DNA from: Zopfochytrium polystomum
Taxonomy: Eukaryota > Chytridiomycota > Chytridiomycetes > Chytridiales > Chytridiaceae
NCBI GenBank assembly: GCA_025765615.1
Contig: JAIVFJ010000094.1
Location: 124,001-188,000 of the forward strand
Direction: 5' to 3'
DNA length: 64,000 bases
Shown here: one piece after another, positions 43,119 to 54,625 of the stretch
Position numbering within the stretch: position 1 is the stretch's first letter
Layout: each line of letters starts with the position of its first letter
The notes under the pieces: generated by a model
Told to the model about the DNA's origin: nothing
The model's database searches: none
What the model saw: the letters and a program-made list of their open reading frames with translations, nothing else
Program-made: the position numbers and the translations under genes

Positions 43119-43965
43119 CGATGACCCGCCGCGGTCGTTGCGTTCGGGCTCCATGGCACCCCACCCCTCCCCCGTTTGTGCTTCCATCTTTCAAAAGAAA
43201 ATGTCCTTTTTGCTTGCTTCTCCCCGTGGGGCCGCGTCGTCCCTTTTTGTATTGCCGCCGTGTTACTACTAGTAGAAGATTTTATGCCCACCCCATTTTC
43301 CATTCGCAATAGCGAAAGTCAGTGTTTTTTTTTCCTCTCTTTTTTTTCATCCCCTCAAACCGCCCCTTATTCCCCATTTCCCCAACCACAAACTCCCTCC
43401 TCTTCTATATGGGAAGCTGTGTTTCAACCGACGGCCACGTTGCCCCCAACCAAAAAAATGATTCCAAGTACCGAGAGAAAAAATGGCTGAGTTTTATTCT
43501 CGAATAATTACTTCCTCTCTTTTTTTCCTCGTTTCGTCCACAGCGGCCCAAGAAAACTCATTCTTTCTTTCCTTCCTTCTCATCTATGGCCTTGAGCAAA
43601 CACTACCCTGCCTTTTCCATTACTTCTCCAATCCCTTCTTTTAATCTCTTCGAAGTGGTGGGAGGTAAGCCTCGTACAAGAAAAAAAAAAATAGTCCAAC
43701 CAATTGCTTGTTGTGATGAGAGTCACATGTTGGGAAAAAGAACATCTACGCACTCAGCAGTATGTTGAGACTCCCCCTACAGACTTCAATTTTCTGTATT
43801 TCGTTGAGCTCGCGGGGCATGGATCAAATGCGAAGTGAGGGCAAAAGGGAGGGGAGGGTTGGGGGAGGAGCACACCGCAAGAGCCGGAGGAAACATACGA
43901 GGGATTGCACAAGGAAAAAAAAAAAAAATAAATGCGAAGGTAAAGCTGCATTTCTCAGTGCGGCG
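43119..43965. other. Intergenic between phosphatase and pseudogene
   Basis: Low-complexity T- and A-rich segments. No gene supported. Confidence 0.5.
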
Positions 43966-45060
43966 GCAACGGGTAATAAGCCGGCAAAAACAGCTCTTCG
44001 GGAAGCCCGAGCACCGCCCTACCGCGAGGCCCGAGCTTCGGGTACGCGTTGAACGCCGCCACGCTTCTCCCCCCGCCACGCCGTCCCCTCCACCGTCTCT
44101 CTGCCGCGGAGCCGCTCCGCCGCCGTCGTCGTGGACCCCGCGGCGAGCCGCCGAGGCAGGCCTGTCCGTGGAGGCGCTGTGGCCGTCGGCGCGTTGACGG
44201 ACTGCAGCGTGTACCCGCGCAGAAGCGCGAGCAGCGCGCTGAGCCCCGTCGACGCGGAGGGCGCGATGGCGGCGCAGATGGTGCGATGGTTCGTGGTGGA
44301 GTGTTCTTGTAGTTGATCTGTTTGAGCTCCTCGAGCCAGTAGAACTTCCACGTGTCGACCCCGTCTGTGAGAAACGGAACGCCCACTCTGTTCCAATTGT
44401 AATTATGTATAGGCCTAGCAGCACAACTTTGGCCTCGTTTGAGGCTGCACGGGTCCCCACAATGTCAGCTCGCTTGTATTTCCCCCAAAGCAAAAGAAAT
44501 GGAAAGAAAGGAGAAGTCAGCTCTCGCTGTATCCGAATGGACGAAGTGAAAGAGCACCCACCTGCAAGAGAATGGAACACTCAGCAAAGGACTTGGTGAA
44601 CTCTCGGAAATCGCAGTCGGTCGGCTACAGCTCCAGCTTGGAAGAAATCAATGCCACGTCTAGAAACCTCCGTGCCAAAGCTTTCCTATCAAACGTGAAA
44701 GGAATGGGAATGTCGATGGCAGACCCATCGGCGACAGTCAAATCCGGCGTCGACAGTCTTTTTTTTTACGTCCATCCACCAAGCAACTTCGGATCTGTTC
44801 GACGAAAAAGTTGCGGCTCGCGGAAAAACTGCACCCTTTTCCCTCGAGAACGAATGCGGTACCCAGAACGGCAGCGACTGGGTCGGCGGCTCCACCGCCC
44901 TTAGATCGAGAGTCCACTGCCGGTCGTCCCCCGCGTGATGCGGGATCCGGACCCAGAGCGCGGGCTCCGGTGTCCTCGGCCCCGTTGCCGCCGTCCGGGC
45001 GTCGCGTCGATGACGCTGAGGGAAAGCGTTGTCGACGCTGCGGCTCTAGGCTTCACCGTG
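43966..45060 (-). pseudogene. Frameshifted gene remnant, family unknown
   Basis: Minus-strand pieces read like one protein but lie in several frames: ASTTLSLSVIDATPGRRQRG, then PALWVRIPHHAGDDRQWTLD and AVEPPTQSLPFWVPHSFSRE. After an A run comes a frame change to LSTPDLTVADGSAIDIPIPF, then FDRKALARRFLDVALISSKL, a stop (TAG) and FREFTKSFAECSILLQ before a GTGGGT donor. After an acceptor at about 44393 come VGVPFLTDGVDTWKFYWLEE, another shift (GLSALLALLRGYTLQSVNAP), and the final AFNAYPKLGPRGRAVLGLPE, ending in a stop at 43966. At least three frameshifts and one stop make it non-functional unless the assembly is at fault. I do not recognise the family. It ends about 0.5 kb before the TIR-kinase gene, on the opposite strand. 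Confidence 0.55.
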
Positions 45061-45590
45061 GCTGCGGAAACAGAATTATAAGAGTCGTGCGGGCGGAGGA
45101 AGAAGGAATGGTTGGCGGAACGCGTAAAATGGGCGACTGGGCTTGTGCGTGCACCGGAGCAAGGCGAATAGTCTTGTGAACTCCGCGCCTAATTACTCTT
45201 GGGAGCATCGGTGAAAAGCCGGTGTCTCCCGCGGGAGAAGCTAGGCTGTTCTTGAAATGATTGGAATGGCAAAGAACGATACTTTACCAATACATTTTCC
45301 TTCTTCGCTGCGAAATTCTCTCCAGCCTTCGTTTGTACCTTCGCTCCACCGAACAGAAATAAATCTTTCCTCGCATATTCATCTGAATTATGTTGCAGTG
45401 GAAAACCTAGTTTGGCTGGAGAGAGCGAGTCAATCTAGATAGCAAACTTTAAGGCTTGCTAATGTTCCATGGTCGCTACTTTCCCCCCTCTCCGCAAAAG
45501 ACGTTCAACTTTCTTAGTGATCTCGACCTGGCGCATGCAGTTAGCTCTTCTCTTGCATTTTGTCGACACTGAAAAAAAAAAAGGGCGAGT
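45061..45590. other. Upstream region of the TIR-kinase-GTPase gene
   Basis: No gene supported. Contains an imperfect hairpin around 45200-45235 (GGGAG...CTCCC). Probable promoter of the plus-strand gene. Confidence 0.45.
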
Positions 45591-48500
45591 ATGAATGCCG
45601 AAGACGGCGAACCGGCCAACGGTAAAGACACCCGGCGAGCCGACGGCATCGTGATCATCACGGCCACAGAGACACACCGCCCCAGCCGCCGCCACATCGT
45701 CGACGCCCTCAACTCCATCCCGTCGTCCCTTACCGTCGACCAAACCCTGGCGCACCCCGTCGTCATCCACGGCCAGCACGACCCCGATCGTGGCGATGAC
45801 GACCACGACCAGCACGTTGGCCGCCAGGACGAGAGCATCTCGTCGCCGACTCCGCCACCGCCGGCGGCTGCGAAACCCTCCCAGCCGTCCCTCTTCGACG
45901 TGCGTTTGTTTGCTCCAGTGCCTGCGCCACAGAGCCCTTGTTCCTTTGTTCCCCCTTTTGGTACTAACAGATCATCAACCACCTTCCTCCCCGCGCAGGC
46001 CATGATCAGCTACTGCTGGAAAGACAAGGACGTCGTCCGCCTGCTGGTCGACAAGCTCACCGCCGCCGGCTTCACAATCTGGATCGACGTCCGCAGCATG
46101 GCCGACGACATCACCGAGTCCATCGTCGACGGGATCCACCAGTCCGCCGTCGTCGTCGCGTTCCTGTCCGACGCATACGTCGCCTCCCGTTGCTGCAAGC
46201 AGGAAATCAAGTTTGCCAACGACCTGCAGAAACCGATCCTCCCCGTACGTCTGGCGCACTCCGAGGCAGTCCGTCTGAGCGCCGCCGCGTTCATCACCGC
46301 CGGCCTGCTGTGTAAGCGCGAGGAGGATTTTCTTCCTTTTTTCCCTTCCTTTTTTATCTGTTCTCCACGTTGCATTCATGTCCGTCCCGATATTGGCCAG
46401 ACATCGACCTGCAGGGCGGCGTCTCTCCGACTTCGCACGAGCTCATCGCCCAACGCCTCGAAAAACTGTCCCGGCCGACAGCACCGCTGGACGCCATCGC
46501 CGTGAGCAGCGCTGACGTCGTCGTAGACGAGTCCCTCATCGTCGGAGACGGCTCCTTCGCCGTTGTGTACAAGGGGTGGTACCTCCAGCACACCCCCGTC
46601 GCAGTCAAAAGCCTCAAGCAGTTGAAGCTGTCCGACCAGTCAAAGAACGAGCTCTTCAACGAGGCTCGCGTCCTGCAGAACTGCAGGCACCCCCACATCA
46701 TCGGGTTCCACGGCTTGCTCGAAAAGAACTCGAGCTTCTCGCTCGTGCTGGAGGTGAGGATTCTTTAAAGAAACGTGCGGAATAACTGTTACCATTGTTT
46801 TTTTGTACGACGTGCCAAAGTTCGCGACGCTAGGCTCGCTCTTTGACTTTTACAAAGACCCCATCAACAAGAATCTGGCCACCGACGTGCGCGTCGGATT
46901 GCTGCACCAAGTTTCGCTCGGCATGGCCTACCTGCACGACCGCCTTAAAACGATACACAATGACCTCAAGAGCCTCAACATCCTCCTGACGCGGCATTTG
47001 GATAATGGCCCCATCACCGCGAAAATCACAGACTTTGGTTTAAGCAGAATAAGAGTCGAGACTGCGGCGAAAAGCTCCAGCTCGTTGCAGGGCGGGTCGC
47101 TCTTGTGGATGGCCCCGGAGCTAAGAGCAGTGCGCCCCAAGGTAACGGAACCGGAGCCCCAATCAAGGGCGATGTAGCCTCACCACTTTTTTTTTTCTGT
47201 CATTCTAACCTCCCACCGGAAAAAGATCACCAAAGCCAACGACGTCTACTCCTTTGGCGTGCTGCTGACCGAGGTCGTCAGCTGGGTCGGCCCCTTCGGC
47301 AAAGCCTGGCACCAGCTGAACGACAATTGGGTCACCTGGTTCGTCGCCGAGCTCAAGTCGCCCGCCCTTCACTCGGGCATCCTCGAGCAGGTCTGCGCGG
47401 ACGTCTTCGCCGCGCTCGACAACGACCTCCGCGGCGAGCTGGCCGACCTGTTTAGAAGGTGCTGCTCCCTTGAATACGATCGCCGACCGAGCTTTCGCGA
47501 TGTGGCGGCCCTGCTGAAGCGCGTCATCGGTAAGCTCCCACACACACACACACCGGGTTGGCCTGAAATTCTTGCTCGGTGTGGTCTGGGCGTATAAAGA
47601 AATTGAGGGATTTAATCATTGACCCACTCATTCCAACTGAATTTCGAAACAACTCAGCCGTCACGCAAGTCCCCGAGGCTCTGCCAAGCTCGGCTAAGCC
47701 CAAAGCTTACGTAGCGCCACGGATTATTCCACCCAGGGTCGACTCCATCAAAGCCCTGCGCCACGCTCAAAGCGGCAGTCCCACCCAAGTCGCAGGAAGC
47801 CCAGCTCGAGGGATGGTGCTGATCGGCGAAGCCAACAGAGTCGTGGCGACGAAGAAGATTGTCCTCATCGGAGACGAAAACTGTAATGCCCTCACCCTGT
47901 TTGAGACGTTGTCTTACTTTTTTTTTTGAATTCGGCCTTACATTCTAACGGTCGCCGCGACTGATTAGGTGGCAAGACCTGCCTTGTTTCCACTTTTGCC
48001 CACGGCCAATTCAATGTGGGTATGCTATGTCCTTGCTGTCGTGATTTGCGAAGAGCTAACAGTTCTTCATTCTTTCCGACAGCCGACTGCTGAAAGTAAT
48101 AAGCGCAACCACTTCTCCTTCTCGCAGCAAAGTTATTTTTCATTCCTGACATCTATCCTCTGCTTCATCACAACCAGCCATTGAGACCGTACCGTTGAAA
48201 GTCGACGACTACCTCCAGGTCCAACTAAAAATTATCGCTGCAAAGGGCGGTGAAGAGTACGCCCGATTGCGGCCTCTCAATTACCCAGATACTGACGTGG
48301 TCATCTTGTGCTTCGACATTGGCGACCCCGACACCCTGGACAACGTCGAGCACCGGTGGATCAGCGAGGTGAAGCACTACATGGCCGCGCCGATCCTTCT
48401 TGTCGGCTGCAAACTGGACCTGCGGAACGACCCGGAGACCTTGGCGATGCTGGCGAGGCGCCGTTCGCAACCTGTGACTTTTGAGGAGGTGAGTTTTTGG

Positions 48501-48799
48501 AAAGGGTGGGCGAGAGAGGTTTAGGTGTGACCGGTGGAAAGGGTTCCCTTTCTATCTTTTCAAATTCTCCGACAAACACTAACGCACGTAAAATCGCTCC
48601 GACGCAGGGAACTGCCATGGCCACAAAGATCGGCGCGCACGCGTTCCTGGAGTGCTCTGCAAGAGACGGCATCGGCCATCGCGCGATTTTCGAGCTCGCC
48701 GCTCGCGTCGCGCTTTCGCTTGACCGGAGTCGGAGAGAGCGCTCTTCTTCTTCCTCCACCGGCCGCTTGAACCGTAGTTTTAGTAGGAAGGGTTTCTAA
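45591..48799 (+). CDS. TIR - non-RD kinase - Rho-like GTPase fusion protein
   Basis: Ten exons join in phase to 795 residues: 45591-45899, 45999-46311, 46401-46753, 46821-47141, 47226-47529, 47658-47882, 47969-48015, 48083-48095, 48178-48488, 48608-48799. After a polar leader comes a TIR domain (about 104-190): AMISYCWKDKDV, WIDVRSM, and CCKQEI with Glu172 where TIR NADases carry the catalytic Glu. Next is a TKL-type kinase (about 250-530): GDGSFAVVYKG, VAVK (Lys277), HNDLKSLN (371-378, Asn for the usual Arg), DFG (396-398), APEL. The C-terminal part is a small GTPase of Rho type (about 599-780): P-loop GDENCGKT (605-612), switch I Pro-Thr from the 13-nt exon, YARLRPLNYPDTDV, VGCKLDLRNDPE, ECSAR. 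The G3 box is degenerate (AAKGGE where DTAGQE is usual), so nucleotide hydrolysis is doubtful. No CAAX end, signal peptide or membrane helix: probably cytosolic. Two kinase intron positions match the paralogue at 2176-3594. Confidence 0.88.
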
Positions 48800-49407
48800 A
48801 GTGTGGGAGTGTGTTGCTGGTGTCGGCGGTTGCCGCCTGCCTTCTGGTTTTTTTTTTTGTACATCGCAAGTCAAATCTTTCACTTTTGAGGGTTGGACTT
48901 GTTCTGCATCCGTGGCGGAGGGAGGAGGTCCAAGTTGGAATCAGAAAGCCCAACAAGAGCAGAAACGTAGAGTGCTTGCTCGACAGCGACGGGCCTCTTC
49001 TTCTCCCTCCCTCCTTCCCTCAGCGCATCGTAGCATGCCAGCGCCTCTTTTTTCGACTGTGAACCGAATTTCGCAATCCGTTTTGCGAGGAACGATATTG
49101 TATTTCTAGTAAGTAAGAAAGAAAGAAGGCGACACGTGTTGTCCGCTTCCACTGGCGATCCGGAATGTTCCAATAGTCGTGTCACCGGATTAATACGGGG
49201 CGATACATGAAGACAGCGGCAGGACTCTGAGGTGAAGAGCCGAGCGCCGTAGGGAATGAGCGAGAGCGCAGTGGCGCATTCCGATTGCTCCATGGGTGCA
49301 GGCGCCGATAGAACCCGGCGGAAGCCGTGTGCACGAGGAAACAGAAGAAAGTTGGTTTTCCAAAGAACGAAGGTGGACATCACCCCCCGACTGCGCCGCC
49401 CGAAGTG
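48800..49407. other. Intergenic, nothing recognised
   Basis: 3' flank of the fusion gene with a T tract at 48849-48859. No gene supported. Confidence 0.45.
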
Positions 49408-49530
49408 GGGGGCTTCAGGCCTGTGAGCTCCTTCAGGGTTTACATGTGTTTCCTGCGACCAATGACGGAGTATGGCTTTGCTTTACGCCCTTTGATTCAG
49501 ACACCGTTTCTGGATGCTCAGAAATACCAC
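49408..49530 (+). mobile_element. Small LINE reverse-transcriptase fragment
   Basis: Encodes GFRPVSSFRVYMCFLRPMTE followed by YGFALRP, closely matching the same part of the LINE at 27691-29395. Only about 30 codons remain, on the opposite strand. Confidence 0.7.
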
Positions 49531-50161
49531 GATGTTTCTTGGCTTTGCCACCACTACCCAAGACCTGCCACCACCAGTTTTGACTTCACCTTTCACAAGC
49601 CTCATGTCGATAACAACTGTTTCTCCACCTTCCCTAATCACTGGTAGGTGAAGTTTAGTCACAAGCTCTGACTGCAAATGAACTACTGCAACCATCACAG
49701 TCTCCATGTCTTCTGAATTCTTGTCAAAGTCCTCCTGTTGGCTGATTGTCATGATAGAGAGAAGCTGTCTGTAGCGTGTGAATGGCTTCATTTCAGGAGC
49801 AGCACTTTTGCAATGGGATTGATGGTCGACAAGTTCAACATACTGCATTGAAAGTAGTCAACAACAAACCAAAGAGGAGTGTCCAAATTACAAAAGAAAA
49901 TCAGACCTTGAGATAACTGGAGTCTCGATGAAGTCCGCTATCTAGGGAACCGGCACAGGCCAGAGTCTGCTGCTTATCAACCAGCGCAACATTGGACCAA
50001 TGCTCCACAACCACCTCATCCCAATTTGTCTCGACAAGAGCTACTGTTGTTTTCCACAGTTTGTTATGCAGAACTGACTGGTTCGCAGCAAGAGGCACAA
50101 GATGACCCGAACCTATTGTGACTGTCAGTTATCGTTCTCATGATGCCCATGGGGGAGCAAA
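49531..50161. other. Spacer, nothing recognised
   Basis: The minus strand has a few protein-like runs (QYVELVDHQSHCKSAAPEMK at about 49848-49780) that may be decayed coding sequence. Nothing can be assigned. Confidence 0.35.
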
Positions 50162-50505
50162 GGGGTGCGTGTACGATCGCAGGTGTTTCCGGCCTGCTGG
50201 CGACCTTCCAACCCCTGCATAGTCGATTCCCATCTCTCTCTCCCCCCCGTCGCTGGCGATGACAAGGGCTCCTGCAGCACTGCCCGCGAAGAGGGGCGCT
50301 TGGTTGCGCCCTGTCCGTCCTGTCGCTATTAACCGCTCCTGTTGTATTTGAGATTAGGTTCCTGAGATAAAAACCCCCGTTTCCCTCTTCTCTCTCTTTA
50401 TTCTGCAGTTGTGTTGCGCCCTTGGGAGTGCCCTTCTGTTTCCCCTCGCATCAGCCTGCAGCCACATGAGTAATCAGTGCTCCTACACCGATCCCTCAGA
50501 TCTGA
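50162..50505. repeat. Dispersed repeat B, 3' part
   Basis: Direct-orientation match to 31937-32290, including TGAGATAAAAACCCC and TTTATTCTGCAGTTGTGTTG. Confidence 0.75.
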
Positions 50506-50930
50506 CATCATAGTATATTTTTCATCACCTTCACTTAATATTGATCTTACAAATCCCCCTTCCCATGTATTTATTTTATGCATTTTTTGAATATTGTCAT
50601 TTTCAATGAAATATTCTTCATCATATATTATAGAAATTACTCTCTCTTTATCTAATCCATCCTTTTTTATTACAAAATCTCTATTCTCTACATGGTTCTT
50701 TATCTATGTATATTTCATTCATTATGTAGCTCCTCACTTTTTTTGACATGTTTTGACAGCCTTTGTCTGCATATAGTCTTCCATAACTTTAAATTTTCCA
50801 AATGAATATTTCACTTTTGTTTTCCCTTTGCATTTTCTTTTTCAAAGGTGAAAGTCTCTTTATCCTTCTGCAGTCGATAAACTATTGTGCGCAGTTCGAC
50901 ATCCAACCCTAACCCTGATAAAATTAAAGA
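50506..50930 (-). pseudogene. AT-rich decayed coding fragment
   Basis: Minus-strand text such as VYRLQKDKETFTFEKENAKG, KYSFGKFKVMEDYMQTKAVK and RDFVIKKDGLDKERVISIIY is protein-like but in different frames with stops between. Lys/Asp/Glu/Ile-rich codons and about one-third GC are unlike the GC-rich host genes. Its start abuts CCAACCCTAACCCTGAT. Origin unknown. Confidence 0.35.
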
Positions 50931-51383
50931 AAATAAAACATCCAACTTGTAAAAGGAAAAATACTCTTACATTTTAGCAGCTTATCTAAAACATCTTATA
51001 CAACTTTTTCTCAAAAATTTTCATATTAATTCATTTCTCTGGATCTGTGATTTTCTTCATCGATTTATGGCCATTCCTGACACCTATATCAGCGTACATT
51101 TGTTTGTGTTACAATCCTGCACGCGTTACTTTTTCAATTCACTCTTTTCTTTTGTCTCCATTCCAGTAACTCTTGTCCGATTTGCTTTTTGCACCATTTT
51201 CGCCACTTGGTTTGGAATTCTCGAAGACAAAAATTTCTCCTAAAACGGTTTATCCGCAAAAAAAATTGCGGCACATCCTCGTCCGCATTTTTCCTTTTTT
51301 TTCAAAGCAAACAGTCGAGGACGGAGGTTTGGGGGTACGCAGGTTTTCCTTCCAGAGCGTGCGCGTCACCATTCCTTCTGGTC
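50931..51383. other. AT-rich spacer and HET gene upstream region
   Basis: AT-rich from 50931 to about 51170, then balanced composition. No gene recognised; the latter part is probably the promoter of the HET gene. Confidence 0.45.
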
Positions 51384-53558
51384 ATGTCCTCTTGCCAGCC
51401 CCCGTCGCTTTTAGTTCCCTTGCTCCCAACTCGCCTTTGGGACGTCGACGCCGCCCGCGTGGTCGACACCACAGACGCTTCTCCAACCCTGCAAGTTCCC
51501 CACGGCACGGCAATCTCAGAAACGGCTCCCTCACATATCGCCGTCACCCATTCCGTCGAACATCTCAATAACGTCGCGGACGTTGACGGCAACCCCGCTC
51601 CCAATGGCAATGCAGCACTGACAGCACCCGACTCCAGCGACAAGGACGCGAAGCTGCATCCCGTGCTTTCCGATTTTGCCCGCCGCGTCGCAGCAGACGG
51701 AGGCTATGTCGCAGTAAGGTTGGCATTCCACACCCAGAACCATTTTTGATTATCCCATTGCAACCAGCCACGCCTGGGGCGAAATCTTGGAAGAGATCGA
51801 ATACCCCGGCGTCCCTTGGAAATTTAGGATTAAGTCAAGGGAGAAGATGGACACGATCCTGAAAGTCGCCAAGGCCATGGGGGTCAAATGGTTGTGGATG
51901 GATGTCCTCTGCGTGAAACAGGATGATCTGGACGACAAGAAACGAGAAGTCCCTCGCATGGGTGCTGTGTACTCCCAATCGTCTAAGTGCATTGTCATTC
52001 TTTCCGATCCCAAGATGTCCGCACGAGAGAAGCTATTCCGCGAACGGAACTGCTTGGCTCGAGCTTCTTCAATCACGATGATTGGAGATGAAGGTGCCGG
52101 AGCCAGCACGGAGGCCAAGGAAGTGTGCACCATTGTCTGCGACCTTTTTATGGACGACTGGTTCTGGCGAGTCTGGACCTATCAAGAAGCAATTCTTCCC
52201 AAAACTCACATTATGGTCACGGAGTTGGGATCTGTGCTCCCCAGTTCCATCGACGACTGGCTCAACGCTGCTTTGATTTTGCAATCACGCTATTCGCACA
52301 GTTATCCGGGCTTCATTGTCGGTGGTCGTCGATCGCCTGCAGGGGAGTTGTACCCCTCCAACCGATCCTTCGCTTCGGTCCATCACTTGGCCATCGTCCG
52401 CAATCATAGAGTCCAAGACGGCGTCGGCTTTTTCCCCCTCGCCAAAGTTGTCGCGGGAATTGCACACCGCGTTTCAATGAACGAAGACGACCGCCTTTTT
52501 GGCATCCTTGGCATCCTGTCCTATGGCAAGTGGCTCCAAATGGTGAAAGGCGAGCCCTTTTGGAGATCCTGGCTCCGTCTAGCAGAGCTCGGGGTCACCG
52601 CCGGTGACCTTTCCCTGCTCAGTTTTAAACGCTGCATGAACACCGGCCCGACCGACCAGGACGCCCGTCCTGTCCCAGTCTCTGGAGAATTTTCGTATGT
52701 GCCATGCCGCTGGTTCGGAGTTTTTTCAAATGGCGGTGCTCCAGTCGGTTCGTACCAATCCAAACGATCAAAGCGACACCGCAGCCATCCTTATTCTCGA
52801 GCCTTTTCTCGCCTGGTCCCTTTTTCCGGAGACTGTGGGACCGCCGGGGGGAATCTTCCTCCCGACCGTCTGTTTCCCACCGTGACGAACTCCTTGTCGT
52901 CTCGCCGCCCACCATCGACTCGAATGCACACCTCCACATGGAGTGCGTGCTAATTGGTCATCTAAGATGGGTGGCCGGCGCAGGGAAAACGGACGACGAC
53001 CCCGAGGACCTCCTCGAGCTGGTCTCCCAGATCCTCTGGCAGGGTGGCATGACAAACGCAAAGACTACCGAGTGGCTCTGCAGCCTTCTCTCTGGCGCTA
53101 CGGAAGCCAAGCGCCGCGCCGCCGCCACGATCGTTTCCATGGCCATGCGCCGCGACTACTCGATCGGCGGCTCGGCGGACTACCACGACGTCCTCGACGC
53201 CCTGTTCCGCGAAGACGGCCGACTCCGCTCCCACGGCATGTGGGATGTCCGCAACGAGGTTGACGCCGTTCTCCAGCGCTACGCGAACCGCTGCCACCGC
53301 GACCACTGTGGCCGCGCTGCCGTCCTCCGCTCCACCACTGGCGACGACCACATCGTTGCCCTCGACCAGGAGGCTCCCCTCCACTCCCGCGTGTACGCTT
53401 ACGGACTTCTGGACCGCGGCGCGGACACCCTCGGGCTCATGACCCTGGTATGCGGGGATGGGCCGCCTGGCTTGGAGCGCGTCGTCGCCAGGACGACCCC
53501 GATTCACACTATGTCGGTGACGGACCTGAAAACGGTTCAACGCGTCGTGTTTGAGTGA
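51384..53558 (+). CDS. HET-domain (heterokaryon incompatibility) protein
   Basis: Start Met at 51384 (MSSCQPPSLL). Exon 1 is 51384-51718 and exon 2 starts at 51768; a 49-nt intron joins them so as to give YVAVSHAWGE, the opening motif of HET domains. The second conserved block is WLWMDVLCVKQDDLDDKKRE and VYSQSSKCIVILSD, followed by WFWRVWTYQEAIL, also typical. A second 50-nt intron (52695-52744, donor GTATGT, acceptor CTCCAG) joins exon 3 (52745-53558) in phase, giving 691 residues. The C-terminal part includes ECVLIGHLRWV and helical sequence up to QRVVFE-stop; no NACHT or repeat domain is seen. In filamentous fungi HET domains, which share the TIR fold, trigger cell death on non-self contact. 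Between 52700 and 52885 a third frame also reads like protein, so the middle exon structure is uncertain or frameshifted. Confidence 0.75.
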
Positions 53559-54625
53559 ATGTTACTGTATTCTTCGGCCTACATCATGATTTAGCGTTCC
53601 TGTCCCGTTTTGAACTCCATTCATGTCTCACTCGACCATCGGCCATTTCTTGCACTAGAACGTATTATCCTTGGAGTTCTATCCACCATACCTTTGGATG
53701 CGTTACATTTCTACCACTTTTGCTGTCCATATACGCTAGTAGGTAACACTTGCCTCTGCGAAAGACCAACTTTATCGTGTATCATTTTTTTTAAACGTCA
53801 TTTTGTAAGACTCCTCCACTGTTTAGACCACGCCCTGGAGTGATGGAAACCAGATAACTCGCTATGAGTCGCGCGGGCGTCAGAAGTTCAGAACATTGAA
53901 GGAGGAGGACGGAAACACGCACATATTCTGCGAATTGGTGGAAATGTGCTTCTTCTCTTTCTCTCCAACATATTATATGAATTTTTTTGAGCATTTTTTC
54001 ACATGTTACTCTAGAATGTACGCCATGGACTGCTACATCTGCTACGAAGACATCCTCCCCTCCTCTTCCACTCACTCCACTGCGTGCTGTCGTCGCACGT
54101 CTCACTCTCTCTGCGCTTCAAGAGTCACTTCTGTGGCCTCCACATTCCTAAACTCATACTCTTGTACAATATCATTTTATTTTCAACGCACTTTCTCATT
54201 TGTACAATATTGCTGTTGCGGAAAATAATGTCGTTGTATGATGGATGAAGCCATCGCATGCGATGGATGAGAGCGACCAGTGTCTGTGAAAAGGCTGTCC
54301 CCAAAAACTTTTCCCATTTTACTTATTGCCATTCATCGCCACTCTCGTTCTGTTGTGAAACTGGAGGGGCAAAAAAAAAAGAAGAAAAAGTTTGTCTTTG
54401 GTCGGAGGTGATCAGCCTCCTGCAGTTTTCTTATTTTATTTTACTCCCGTTTTTTACATTTTCGTCTTTTTGATATTGAACAATGTTGTTGTTGGCCTGT
54501 CAGACAGTCTGACAATGAATTTTGGCAATGATTTTCTTTTCAGAACCGAAACGACATTTTGGGCTGAAAGAGCAACATCATTTTATTTTCAATGCACTTT
54601 CTCACCCTCTCCTTTCCTTCCACTT
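53559..54625. other. Intergenic, nothing firm
   Basis: A short plus-strand ORF at 54025-54228 starts MDCYICYEDI and has Cys/His spacing vaguely like half a RING finger. I do not call it. A run of A lies at 54371-54390. Confidence 0.4.

Noticed and set aside
54025..54228. Short ORF starting MDCYICYEDI with Cys/His spacing like the first half of a RING finger
   Set aside because: The second half of the motif is missing, the Cys-His spacing is off and no continuation or splice site was found.
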